This document shows, piece by piece, positions 49,148 through 57,302 of a DNA stretch of 64,000 bases. The position numbers were made by a program, and so were the translations under genes. The stretch is taken from assembly GCA_037721555.1 (NCBI GenBank), contig JBBJOI010000008.1:1-64000 (forward strand), read 5' to 3'. Numbering within the stretch: position 1 is the first letter of the stretch; each line of letters starts with the position of its first letter. Under the pieces are notes generated by a model. The model had not been told where the DNA came from and did not search any database. It was given only the letters and a program-made list of their open reading frames with translations. This DNA comes from Gaiellasilicea sp037721555 (GTDB taxonomy: Bacteria > Actinomycetota > Thermoleophilia > Gaiellales > Gaiellaceae).

Positions 49148-51784
49148 CTACCGAGGAACGAGCGGCCGCGGCGCCTGGCCCGCAGCGCGCGCCCGACCGG
49201 CAGCGCGGAGTGCCCGGCGGTAGGCGGCCGCCGGCGTCGGGCCGCTCGCCATCACCTCGCCGGTCGAGCGCATCTCGATGCCCCGATCGGCTGCCCCGGC
49301 GAAGCGCTCGCTCGGGAAGATCGCCTCCTTCGCCCACGCGCGGTCGGGTACCGCGCGCTCCGGCAGGCCAAGCTCCGCAAGCCTGTCGCCGAGCAGCAGC
49401 CGGCAGGCGTGATCCACAAGGGGCACCCCGGTTGCCTTGGCGACGAACGGGATCGTCCGCGAGGCCCGGGGGTTCGCTTCGAGCACGTAGATGTCGCCCC
49501 CGTGCAGGGCGAGCTGGAGGTTGAGGAGCCCGCGAGCCCTGAGGCCGTGTGCCAGCGTCACCGCGAGCTCGCGGATCTCCGCCTCGAGGCCGCGCCCGAC
49601 GGAGGGAGCCGGAATCACGCAGGCGGAGTCGCCCGAGTGCACCCCGGCCCGCTCGACGTGCTCGAGGATCGACGCGACCCAGGCATCGTCGCCGTCGCAG
49701 AGGATGTCGACGTCGAGCTCGAGCGCACCCTCCAGAAACCGGTCGACGAGCGCCGGGAGGTTCAGCTCCAGCTCCTCCTCGCGGCGGATCACCCGCATCC
49801 CGCGGCCGCCCAGGACATAGGACGGGCGAACGAGCACGGGAAAGCCGATCCGCGCGGCAACGGCGAGCGCCTCCTCGGTCGTCTCTGCGTGGCCCCAGGC
49901 GGGCGCGCGCAGGCCGAGCTCTCCGAGCAACGCCCCGAAGCGGGCGCGATCCTCCGCCGCCTCGATCGCCGGCAGGGGATCGCCGAGAAGGGGCGCGCCG
50001 GCGTCCGCGAGGCGGCGCGCGAGCGAGAGCGGGGTCTGTCCCCCCAGCGAGACGACGACACCGAGCGGGCGTTCGAGCTCGACGACGTCGAGCACGTGCT
50101 CGAGCGTGACCGGCTCGAGGTAGAGCCGGTCGCAGGTGTCGTAGTCGGTCGAGACGGTCGCCGGATTTGAGTTGACCAGCACGACTTCGTGCCCGAGCGC
50201 GCGAAACGCCTGTGCCGCCCGCACGCAGCAGTAGTCGAACTCGATCCCCTGACCGATCCGGTTCGTGCCGGAGCCGAGGACGATGATCGCGCCGCTCGCC
50301 GAAGGCAGGTCGTCGCCGAGCTCGTGCGACAGGTAGTAGTAGGGCGTCTGCGCTTCGAACTCGCCCGCGCACGAGTCGACGGCGAGGCGCCCCGGGGGCG
50401 CGCGACGAGCCCGCACCTCGGCCTCGGGTACCTCGAGCAGGCGAGCGACCCGCGCGTCGGGCAGGCCGAAACGCTTGGCGGCGCTCACGTCCCCGGTCCG
50501 CGCAAGCTCGGCCTCAGCCGCGCGGATCGATTCGAGCTCGGCGACGAAGTACGGGTGCAGGCCGGGTATCTCCGGCAGCGCGTCCCCGGCCTCGACGCCC
50601 TCGAGCGCCTTCAGGAGTGCCTCGGGGAAGGTGCGTCCGATCCCCAGCGCCTCGCCGACCGCCTTCATCTCGGTCCCGAGCGTCGGATCGTTGCCGGGGA
50701 ACTTCGCGAAGTCGAAGCGCGGCGCCTTGACCGCGACATAGTCGAGCGCTGGCTCGAACGCGGCGCTTGCGGTGCCCGTGATGTCGTTCGGCAGCTCGTC
50801 GAGCGTGTAGCCGACGGCGAGGAGAGCGGCGAGCTTCGCGATCGGGAAGCCGGTCGCCTTCGAGGCGAGCGCCGACGAGCGGGAGACGCGCGGGTTCATC
50901 TCGATCAGCGCCAGCTCCCGCGTCAGGGGCTCATAGGCGAACTGGACGTTGGCTCCGCCCGTTGCGACTCCGACCGCGCGAGCACACGCAAACGCGGCGT
51001 CGCGTAGCCGCTGCAGCTCCCCGTCCGGAAGTGTCTGCTGCGGCGCGACAGTCCACGAGTCGCCGGTGTGAACGCCAACGGGATCGAGGTTCTCGATCGA
51101 GCAGACGACGACGCAGTTGCCAGCCGTGTCGGCGACGACCTCGAGCTCGAACTCCTGCCAGCCCTCGAGCGAGCGCTCGACGAGCACCTGCCCGATCGGG
51201 CTGGCGGCGAGACCGTGCTCGATCCGAGCGGCCAGCTCGGCCCGACTGTGCGCCAGGCCACCGCCACGCCCGCCCAGCGTGAAAGCGGGCCGCACGACTG
51301 CAGGCACAGGACAGCTTTCGAGTTGCGCGAGCGAGGTGACGACGACGCTCTCCGGCACGGGTAGGCCCGCGGCCGCCATCGTTGCGCGGAAGAGGGCACG
51401 GTCCTCCGCCGTCCGAATCGCCTCCAGGTTCGCACCAATCAGCTCGACGCCGAACTCGTCGAGGATGCCGGTTGTCGCGAGCTCGACCGCGATGTTCAGC
51501 GCGGTCTGCCCGCCGAGCGTGGGGAGGAGCGCATCCGGCCGCTCGGCAGCCACAATCTCCGCCACCGTCTCGGCGTCGAGCGGCTCGAGGTAGGTCGCAT
51601 CGGCCCACTCCGGGTCGGTCATGATCGTCGCGGGATTTGAGTTGGCGAGAACGACCCTGTAGCCCTCGCCCCGCAGGGCGCGGCAGGCCTGCACGCCCGC
51701 GTAGTCGAACTCGCAGCCCTGACCGATCCGAATCGGCCCGGAGCCGACGATCAGAATGCTGCGAAGGTCGGTGCGCTTCGGCAT
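49148..51784 (-). CDS. carB: Carbamoyl-phosphate synthase large subunit lacking the MGS-like domain, 878 aa
   Basis: Makes carbamoyl phosphate from bicarbonate, ammonia (from CarA) and ATP. Both ATP-grasp halves are present: the first from ILIVGSGPIRIGQGCEFDYAG with RPAFTLGGRGGG, the second from IIVLGSGTNRIGQGIEFDYCC with RPSYVLGGRGM and ASRTIPFVAKATG. Standard CarB has about 1,070 residues. This one stops shortly after EMRSTGEVMASGPTPAAAY and a basic tail, so the C-terminal MGS-like allosteric domain (ornithine/UMP/IMP site) is missing, and the next gene starts 15 bp later. ATG 51784 overlaps carA by 34 bp. Active sites look intact. Confidence 0.95.
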   Translation of the reverse strand: MPKRTDLRSILIVGSGPIRIGQGCEFDYAGVQACRALRGEGYRVVLANSNPATIMTDPEWADATYLEPLDAETVAEIVAAERPDALLPTLGGQTALNIAVELATTGILDEFGVELIGANLEAIRTAEDRALFRATMAAAGLPVPESVVVTSLAQLESCPVPAVVRPAFTLGGRGGGLAHSRAELAARIEHGLAASPIGQVLVERSLEGWQEFELEVVADTAGNCVVVCSIENLDPVGVHTGDSWTVAPQQTLPDGELQRLRDAAFACARAVGVATGGANVQFAYEPLTRELALIEMNPRVSRSSALASKATGFPIAKLAALLAVGYTLDELPNDITGTASAAFEPALDYVAVKAPRFDFAKFPGNDPTLGTEMKAVGEALGIGRTFPEALLKALEGVEAGDALPEIPGLHPYFVAELESIRAAEAELARTGDVSAAKRFGLPDARVARLLEVPEAEVRARRAPPGRLAVDSCAGEFEAQTPYYYLSHELGDDLPSASGAIIVLGSGTNRIGQGIEFDYCCVRAAQAFRALGHEVVLVNSNPATVSTDYDTCDRLYLEPVTLEHVLDVVELERPLGVVVSLGGQTPLSLARRLADAGAPLLGDPLPAIEAAEDRARFGALLGELGLRAPAWGHAETTEEALAVAARIGFPVLVRPSYVLGGRGMRVIRREEELELNLPALVDRFLEGALELDVDILCDGDDAWVASILEHVERAGVHSGDSACVIPAPSVGRGLEAEIRELAVTLAHGLRARGLLNLQLALHGGDIYVLEANPRASRTIPFVAKATGVPLVDHACRLLLGDRLAELGLPERAVPDRAWAKEAIFPSERFAGAADRGIEMRSTGEVMASGPTPAAAYRRALRAAGRARAAGQAPRPLVPR

Positions 51785-52821
51785 GTCGAGGCGATCCAGT
51801 CGAAGAAGGGAACGGCATCGCGCGGTCCCGGAGCCGCCTCGGGGTGGAACTGGAGCGTGGCGAAGCCGTCGCCCGTGAGACCCTCGACGGTGCCGTCGTT
51901 GAGCGACACGTGGCTCACCTCGGCGCCCGCGCCGGGCGCAACGGCGAAGCCGTGGTTCTGCGCCGTCACGAGCACGCGGCGGGTGCCGGCGACCCGGACA
52001 GGGTGGTTCGCCCCGCGGTGCCCGAAAGGGAGCTTGAACGTCTCGAGCCCGAGTGCGAGCGCGACGAGCTGATGACCCAGGCAGATACCGAAGAGAGGCG
52101 CGCGCCCGAGCAGTTCTCGCACGGTCTCGACCGGGCCCTCCAGCTGGGCCGGGTCGCCCGGGCCGTTGCCTATCAAGACAACAGCGGGATGCAGATCGAG
52201 GATCGCCCCGGCCGTCCACGTTCCCGGGACGACCACGGCCTCCAGGCCACGGTCGACGAGCCGCCGCACGATCGACCGCTTGCAGCCGAGATCGAGCAGG
52301 ACGACCCGCGGGCCCGAGCCGAGCGAGTACGGCCTCGGTGTGCAAGCCTCGAGAGCCGGCGGGGGAGAGGCCAGGGCCGGCTCCTCCTGCATCCGCGGCC
52401 AGTCGAGGTGCGGCTGCGCCAGGGCGCGGGCGTGGAGCTCCTCGGGCGACGCGGTGCCGAGTGCGCAGCGCTGGGCGCCGTCGGTACGCAGCCGCCGCAC
52501 GAGCGCGCGCGTGTCGACCTCCTCGAGCGCCACGACGCCGCGCGCGGCGAGCCAATCCGACCACTCCGGGCGCGAGCGGCGCATGACGACGCCTTCGGTC
52601 CACACCCGGTCGGACTCGAGTAGCCGCTCGTCGACGCCGTAGTTGCCGATCAGCGGGTACGCGAAGGTCAGCACCTGTCGTGCATAACTCGGGTCGGTCA
52701 CCGCCTGCTCGTAACCGGCGGACGCGGTCGAGAAGCAGGCCTCGCCCGCGGCAACACCGGCCGCGCCGGCGGCACGACCGGTGAAGATGGTGCCGTCTTC
52801 GAGCACGAGGGCCGCTTGCAT
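51751..52821 (-). CDS. carA: Carbamoyl-phosphate synthase small subunit, 356 aa
   Basis: Glutamine amidotransferase subunit feeding ammonia to CarB. N-terminal CPSase_sm_chain domain (ALVLEDGTIFTGRAAG, then FSTASAGYEQAVTDPSYARQ). C-terminal class I GATase with nucleophile Cys247 in FGICLGHQL, and His326/Glu328 in LQFHPEAAPGP. ATG 52821 is preferred because the family starts with this strand; TAATAT on the same strand ends 7 nt upstream. ATG 52830 is the alternative. It is divergent from argC. Confidence 0.95.
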   Translation of the reverse strand: MQAALVLEDGTIFTGRAAGAAGVAAGEACFSTASAGYEQAVTDPSYARQVLTFAYPLIGNYGVDERLLESDRVWTEGVVMRRSRPEWSDWLAARGVVALEEVDTRALVRRLRTDGAQRCALGTASPEELHARALAQPHLDWPRMQEEPALASPPPALEACTPRPYSLGSGPRVVLLDLGCKRSIVRRLVDRGLEAVVVPGTWTAGAILDLHPAVVLIGNGPGDPAQLEGPVETVRELLGRAPLFGICLGHQLVALALGLETFKLPFGHRGANHPVRVAGTRRVLVTAQNHGFAVAPGAGAEVSHVSLNDGTVEGLTGDGFATLQFHPEAAPGPRDAVPFFDWIASTCRSAPTFAAF

Positions 52822-52846
52822 ATCAGTCATATTATCTGCATAATAT
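52816..52846. promoter_or_regulatory. Overlapping divergent carA/argC promoters with a palindromic, ARG-box-like operator
   Basis: ATATTAT-CTGC-ATAATAT (52829-52846) is a perfect 7-bp inverted repeat in the 29-bp gap. For argC, TTGCAT (52816-52821), a 17-nt spacer and CATAAT (52839-52844) end 6 nt before ATG 52851, so the mRNA should be leaderless. For carA the mirror element TAATAT (52834-52829) lies 7 nt before ATG 52821. Two TGCATA units (52818, 52838) two helical turns apart recall actinobacterial ARG boxes. ArgR binding is inferred; argR is in the operon. Confidence 0.6.
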
Positions 52847-52850
52847 CGCG

Positions 52851-53825
52851 ATGTCCATCGCGACGACAATACTCGGCGCCGCAGGGTACGCCGGGCAGGA
52901 GACACTCGATCGCGTCCTCTCCCACCCGGAGCTCGAGCTCGTGGCGCTCGGGTCGGATTCTCTGGCGGGCGCGCCGGCCTCCACGCTCGACCCGCGGTTG
53001 AACGGCGAGCTGCCCGCCTTCGTCACGAACGACGAGGCGCTCGCCGCGAGCGCAGAACTCGTCTTCTGCTGTCTCGACCACGAGCGCGCGGCGACACTCG
53101 AGCGCTCCTCCGGCGGCGCCGCCGTGATCGATCTCTCCGGGGCACATCGGCTGACGGATGCTGCGCTCTACCCGGAGTGGTACGGCTTCGACCATCCTCG
53201 TCCGGGCGCCTGGTCGTACGGCCTGCCCGAGCTCTGGCCGCCCGCGGGGCGCCTGATCGCCAACCCTGGCTGCTACGCGACGGCCGCGCTGCTCGCGCTC
53301 GTGCCGCTCGTCGATATGATCGAGCCGCACGGGGTCGTCGTGGACGCGAAGTCGGGCGTCTCGGGCGCGGGCAGGGCGCTGAAACCGGCCTCGCACGCGG
53401 CGGTTGTACTCGAGAACGTGACGCCGTACAAGGTGGGCGAGCACCAGCATGCGCCCGAGATCGAGCAGGCGCTCGGCTTTCCGGTCTGCTTCGTCCCGCA
53501 CCTGTTGCCGATCCGCCGCGGCCTGATCGCCACCGTCTACGTTCAGCCCCGCGGCGACGTGCGCGACGCGCTCGAGACCGCGTACGCGGCCGCTCCGGCC
53601 GTCACCGTGCTGCCGGCGGGCATCGCACCCGAGCTCTCGCGGGTGCAGGGCAAAGACGGCGCCGAGATCGGCGTCTTCAGCGACCGCTCCACCGGAACGG
53701 CGATCGTCGTGTGCGCGCTCGACAACCTCGGGAAGGGCGCCGCCGGGCAGGCAGTCCAGAACGCGAACCTCGTCCTGGGTCTCGACGAGACGGCCGGACT
53801 CCGGCTGAGCGGGGTGCCGGTGTGA
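52851..53825 (+). CDS. argC: N-acetyl-gamma-glutamyl-phosphate reductase, 324 aa
   Basis: Third arginine step; reduces N-acetylglutamyl phosphate to the semialdehyde with NADPH. Rossmann motif ILGAAGYAGQETL, catalytic Cys in IANPGCYATAA, then AKSGVSGAGR, FVPHLLPIRRGL and CALDNLGKGAAGQAVQNANL. The length is a little short of the usual 340-350. It is the first gene of argCJBDRGHF. Confidence 0.96.
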   Translation: MSIATTILGAAGYAGQETLDRVLSHPELELVALGSDSLAGAPASTLDPRLNGELPAFVTNDEALAASAELVFCCLDHERAATLERSSGGAAVIDLSGAHRLTDAALYPEWYGFDHPRPGAWSYGLPELWPPAGRLIANPGCYATAALLALVPLVDMIEPHGVVVDAKSGVSGAGRALKPASHAAVVLENVTPYKVGEHQHAPEIEQALGFPVCFVPHLLPIRRGLIATVYVQPRGDVRDALETAYAAAPAVTVLPAGIAPELSRVQGKDGAEIGVFSDRSTGTAIVVCALDNLGKGAAGQAVQNANLVLGLDETAGLRLSGVPV

Positions 53826-54985
53826 GCGTCACGGCCGCAAAGGGCTTTGTCGCCGCTGGGGTTCATGCCGGGATCAGGCGGAGCGCCAGGGATCTCGCCC
53901 TCGTTCGCTCGACGGTGCCTGCCGTTGGAACCGCGATGCTGACGGTGAATCGAGTGCAGGCGGCGCCCGTGCTCGTCACGAGGGATCATCTCGCGGCCGC
54001 CGAGCCACAGGCGGTCGTGATCAACTCGGGCGTGGCGAACGCGGCAACGGGTGAGCGTGGGCTGCTCGACGCGATCGCGACGGCGGCCGAGGCGGGTCGC
54101 CTGCTCGGCCTGCAGACCGAGGAAGTGCTCGTGCTCTCCACTGGCGTGATCGGGCCGCTGCTCCCGCTCGAGCGTGTGCTCGCCGGGTTGCGCGAGGCCG
54201 TCCCGGCCCTGACGGTGGAGGGCGGCGCGGACGCGGCGACCGCGATCCTGACCACCGACACCTGCACCAAGGAGGCCGCCGTCAGCCTCGACGGCTTCAC
54301 GGTCGGCGGCATGGCCAAGGGCTCGGGAATGATTCACCCGCAGCTTGCGACGATGCTCGCGATCCTCACGACCGACTACCCGCTCGGGTCAGGCGAGGCG
54401 GGCGCGTTCCTCCGGCCGGCTGTCGACAAGAGCTTCAACTCGATCTCGGTCGACGGCGAGTGCTCGACGAACGACACGGTCTGCCTGCTCGCAAACGGCG
54501 CCAGCGGCGTTGCTCGCTCGCCTACGACCGACGCCGCTTTCACCCTGGCGCTCGGCCGGGTGTGCCAGCAGCTCGCCGAGCAGATCGTCGCCGACGGCGA
54601 GGGCGCGACGACCGTCGCCGAGATCGAGGTAACGGGCGCCGAGGACGCCTTTCAGGCGCGAGCGATCGCCGCCCGGATCGCCACCTCGCCGCTCGTCAAG
54701 ACGGCGCTCTTCGGTCGCGATGCGAACTGGGGGCGCGTGCTCGCGGCGGCCGGATCGGCGCCGTACAACGGCGGCTTCGCGCACCTCGACCCCGACCGGG
54801 TCAGCCTTTCCTACAACGGCGTTACGGTGCTCGAGCACGGCACGCCGCAGGGCGTCGAGCCCGACGTCTCGACCGGCGGGTATCGCATCGAGCTCGATCT
54901 CGGACTCGGTTCCGGGAGCGCGAGCTACCTGACGAGCGACCTCTCCTACGAGTACGTGAAGATCAACGCGGACTACCGGACATGA
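53822..54985 (+). CDS. argJ: Glutamate N-acetyltransferase / ornithine acetyltransferase, 387 aa
   Basis: Recycles the acetyl group from N-acetylornithine to glutamate, closing the arginine cycle. Self-cleaving Thr is in GMIHPQLATMLAILTTD. Other blocks are INSGVANAATGE, LSTGVIG, TDTCTKEAAVSLDG and FGRDANWGRVLAAAG. GTG 53822 overlaps the argC stop (GTGA). No argA or argE is visible, which fits a cyclic pathway. Confidence 0.96.
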   Translation: MSVTAAKGFVAAGVHAGIRRSARDLALVRSTVPAVGTAMLTVNRVQAAPVLVTRDHLAAAEPQAVVINSGVANAATGERGLLDAIATAAEAGRLLGLQTEEVLVLSTGVIGPLLPLERVLAGLREAVPALTVEGGADAATAILTTDTCTKEAAVSLDGFTVGGMAKGSGMIHPQLATMLAILTTDYPLGSGEAGAFLRPAVDKSFNSISVDGECSTNDTVCLLANGASGVARSPTTDAAFTLALGRVCQQLAEQIVADGEGATTVAEIEVTGAEDAFQARAIAARIATSPLVKTALFGRDANWGRVLAAAGSAPYNGGFAHLDPDRVSLSYNGVTVLEHGTPQGVEPDVSTGGYRIELDLGLGSGSASYLTSDLSYEYVKINADYRT

Positions 54986-55647
54986 GACCCGTCGTCGTCA
55001 AGCTCGGCGGTGCGGTGGCCGCGGCTGCGGCGGACTTCGTGTTGGCGCTCGCCGGGCGCCAGCCGGTCGTTGTCGTTCACGGCGCCGGGGCTCAGATCTC
55101 GGCGGAGCTGGAGCGACGCGGCCTGGAAGTCAGCTTCGTCTCGGGCCGGCGGGTGACGTCCGCGGCGGCGCTCCAGGTCGTGCGCGCGTCCCTGGCCGAC
55201 GTCAACGCCGCGGTCTGCGCAGCTCTCGGCGAGCGCGCCGTGTCGCTCTTCGGCGACGAGATCGGCCTTCGGGCGACGCTGATCCCGGAGCTCGGCTACG
55301 TCGGCGAAGCGGAACCATCGGCGCCGCCCGCGATCACGATCGCCCTGAGTGCGGGCCTGATCCCGGTTGTCGCGCCGCTCGCGGCCGGCCCCCTGAACGT
55401 GAACGCCGACGAGGCGGCTGCGGCGCTGGCGGTCGGGCTCGACGCGGAGCGGCTGCTCTTCGTCAGCGACGTCCCGGGACTGCTGCTCGGAGGCGCCGTC
55501 ACCGCCGCGATCAGCGTCACCGAGGCGCAGCGACTGCTCGATGCAAACGTCCTCTCCGGCGGGATCGTGCCCAAGCTCGAAGCGGCGCTCGGCGCCACGC
55601 GCAACGGCGTCCGCGCCGAGATCGGCGCCACGGCGGTGGTGGCGTGA
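54982..55647 (+). CDS. argB: Acetylglutamate kinase, 221 aa
   Basis: Phosphorylates N-acetylglutamate; amino-acid kinase fold. VVVKLGGAVAAAAADFV, VVVHGAGAQISAELERRG, FVSGRRVTSAAALQVV, NVNADEAAAALAVGL and FVSDVPGLLLGG. At 221 residues it is clearly shorter than the usual 258-300. The N-terminal helix of arginine-sensitive enzymes is absent, so it may be arginine-insensitive (inference). ATG 54982 overlaps the argJ stop (ATGA). Confidence 0.94.
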   Translation: MRPVVVKLGGAVAAAAADFVLALAGRQPVVVVHGAGAQISAELERRGLEVSFVSGRRVTSAAALQVVRASLADVNAAVCAALGERAVSLFGDEIGLRATLIPELGYVGEAEPSAPPAITIALSAGLIPVVAPLAAGPLNVNADEAAAALAVGLDAERLLFVSDVPGLLLGGAVTAAISVTEAQRLLDANVLSGGIVPKLEAALGATRNGVRAEIGATAVVA

Positions 55648-55663
55648 ACGAGGACGTCCGCTC

Positions 55664-55674
55664 GGGACGTGTCC
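55664..55674. repeat. Short copy (GGGACGTGTCC) of the palindromic repeat unit
   Basis: The same 11 nt occur in the elements at 3631 and 22141. It lies in the 55-bp argB-argD gap, the only sizeable gap inside the early arg operon. It could be chance. Confidence 0.3.
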
Positions 55675-55702
55675 GGAGCTTTAAGCCACGGGTGACGTCC
55701 GC

Positions 55703-56842
55703 GTGAGCACGGTCGGTCACGCTCCAGCCCTGCTGCCGACCTACGTCCGGCACGACCTGACCTTCGTCTCCGGTGAGGGCTCCTGGCTCGTCGACGCCGA
55801 CGGCAGGCGCTACCTCGACCTACTGGCCGGGATCGCCGTGGTCTCGCTCGGTCACCGTCATCCGGCGCCTCTCGGCGCAGCCCACGCCCAGCTCGACGTG
55901 CTCTGGCACGTCTCGAATCTCTACTCGACCGAGCCGATGTCCCGGCTCGCGAGCCTCCTCTCCGAGCGCTTTGGCGGCTCGAGCGCGTTCTTCTGCAACT
56001 CCGGTGCGGAGGCAGTCGAAGCGGGCCTGAAGTGGGCACGAAAGGTCACCGGCAGGCCCGTTGTGGTCGCGCTCGAGGGATCGTTCCACGGCCGCACCCA
56101 CGGTGCGCTCGCCGTCACGGGCCAGCCGGCGAAGCGAGCCGGCTGGGAGCCGCTCGCACCGGCGGCGCGCTTCGCGCATCCGAACGACCTCGTCTCGCTC
56201 GAGGCCGCGCTCGGCGGCGACGTCGGCGCGATCTTGCTCGAACCCGTCCTCGGCGAGGGCGGCATCATCCCGCTCGAGCGTGGGTTCGTCGAGGCTGCGC
56301 GCGCGCTTGCCGACGCGCACGGTGCGGTGCTCCTCTTCGACGAGGTGCAATGCGGTCTCGGACGGACCGGCTCGTTCTTCGCCTGGCAGCAGCTCGGCGT
56401 CAAGCCGGATGCGCTCGCGCTCGCCAAGGCCCTCGCGAACGGCCTCCCGATCGGCGCCTTGCTCGTCGCCGACGAGTCGCCGACCGGATTCGAGCCTGGC
56501 GACCACGGGAGCACCTTCGGCGGAAATCCCGTCGCTGCAGCCGCGGCGTGCTCCGTCGTCGAGATGATCGACGATGGGCTGCTCGCAGCCGTTCAGGCGC
56601 GCGGAGCGCAACTGGCGGCGGGGCTCTCTGCGCTCCCCGGCGTGGTCGCGACGCGCGGGCGGGGTCTGATGCTCGGCGCCGATCTCGACCGGCCCGCCGC
56701 TCCCGTCGCCGCCGCGGCGCTTGCGGCCGGGCTCGTCGTCGGTACCGCGGGTGAGCACACGCTGCGGCTGACGCCGCCGCTCACGATCTCGGCTGATGAG
56801 GTGCGGCACGGGCTCGAGCTGCTGGAGGAGGTGCTCGCGTGA
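55703..56842 (+). CDS. argD: Acetylornithine aminotransferase, 379 aa
   Basis: Transaminates N-acetylglutamate semialdehyde; PLP class III aminotransferase. YLDLLAGIAVVSLGHRHP, FFCNSGAEAVEAGLKWARK, GSFHGRTHGALAVTGQ, LLFDEVQCGLGRTGSFFA and the PLP lysine in ALALAKALANGLPIGA, then HGSTFGGNPVA. The length is usual. GTG 55703 is used. argR follows with a 4-bp overlap. Confidence 0.96.
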   Translation: MSTVGHAPALLPTYVRHDLTFVSGEGSWLVDADGRRYLDLLAGIAVVSLGHRHPAPLGAAHAQLDVLWHVSNLYSTEPMSRLASLLSERFGGSSAFFCNSGAEAVEAGLKWARKVTGRPVVVALEGSFHGRTHGALAVTGQPAKRAGWEPLAPAARFAHPNDLVSLEAALGGDVGAILLEPVLGEGGIIPLERGFVEAARALADAHGAVLLFDEVQCGLGRTGSFFAWQQLGVKPDALALAKALANGLPIGALLVADESPTGFEPGDHGSTFGGNPVAAAAACSVVEMIDDGLLAAVQARGAQLAAGLSALPGVVATRGRGLMLGADLDRPAAPVAAAALAAGLVVGTAGEHTLRLTPPLTISADEVRHGLELLEEVLA

Positions 56843-57300
56843 ACAAGTTCGAGCGCCAGGGCGCGATCTTGCGCCTCGTCCGGGCGCAGGAGCTGTCGAC
56901 GCAGGCCGATCTCGCACGCGCACTGAGCGAGCAGGGGCTGGAGGCGGTGCAGGCGACGATCTCCCGCGACATCGCCCAGCTCGGCCTCGTGAAGGTGCGC
57001 GGCCCGCAGGGCCGGCTCGTCTATTCCCTTCCCGGCGCAGCGGATCTCGATCGCCTGAGCGAGCTGACGTCGGCGCTCCGCCGGCTCGTCGTCGGGCTGG
57101 AGCCGACCGGCAACCTCGTCGTCATTCGCACGGCACCGGGCAACGCGAACGCGCTCGGGCGCGCCTTCGACGACGCCGACCTGCCCGAGGTCGCCGGCTG
57201 TGTGGCCGGCGACGACACGATCTTCGTCGCGGCGCGTGAGGGCACGACGGGCTCCGAGCTCGCTCAAGGGCTTCGACACCACCTGGAAGGAGACACGTAG
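56839..57300 (+). CDS. argR: Arginine repressor, 153 aa
   Basis: Hexameric arginine-responsive DNA-binding protein. N-terminal winged helix (ELSTQADLARALSEQGLEAV, QATISRDIAQLGLVKV) and C-terminal oligomerisation/arginine domain (LVVIRTAPGNANALGRAFDD, EVAGCVAGDDTIFVAA). The typical GTVAGDDT core appears as GCVAGDDT. GTG 56839 overlaps argD. Encoded inside the operon, it should regulate itself together with argC and perhaps carA. Confidence 0.96.
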   Translation: MNKFERQGAILRLVRAQELSTQADLARALSEQGLEAVQATISRDIAQLGLVKVRGPQGRLVYSLPGAADLDRLSELTSALRRLVVGLEPTGNLVVIRTAPGNANALGRAFDDADLPEVAGCVAGDDTIFVAAREGTTGSELAQGLRHHLEGDT

Positions 57301-57302
57301 CG

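Noticed and set aside
51785..52603. Upstream extension of the carB frame through carA
   Set aside because: It is the out-of-frame shadow of carA; CarB homology begins at ATG 51784.
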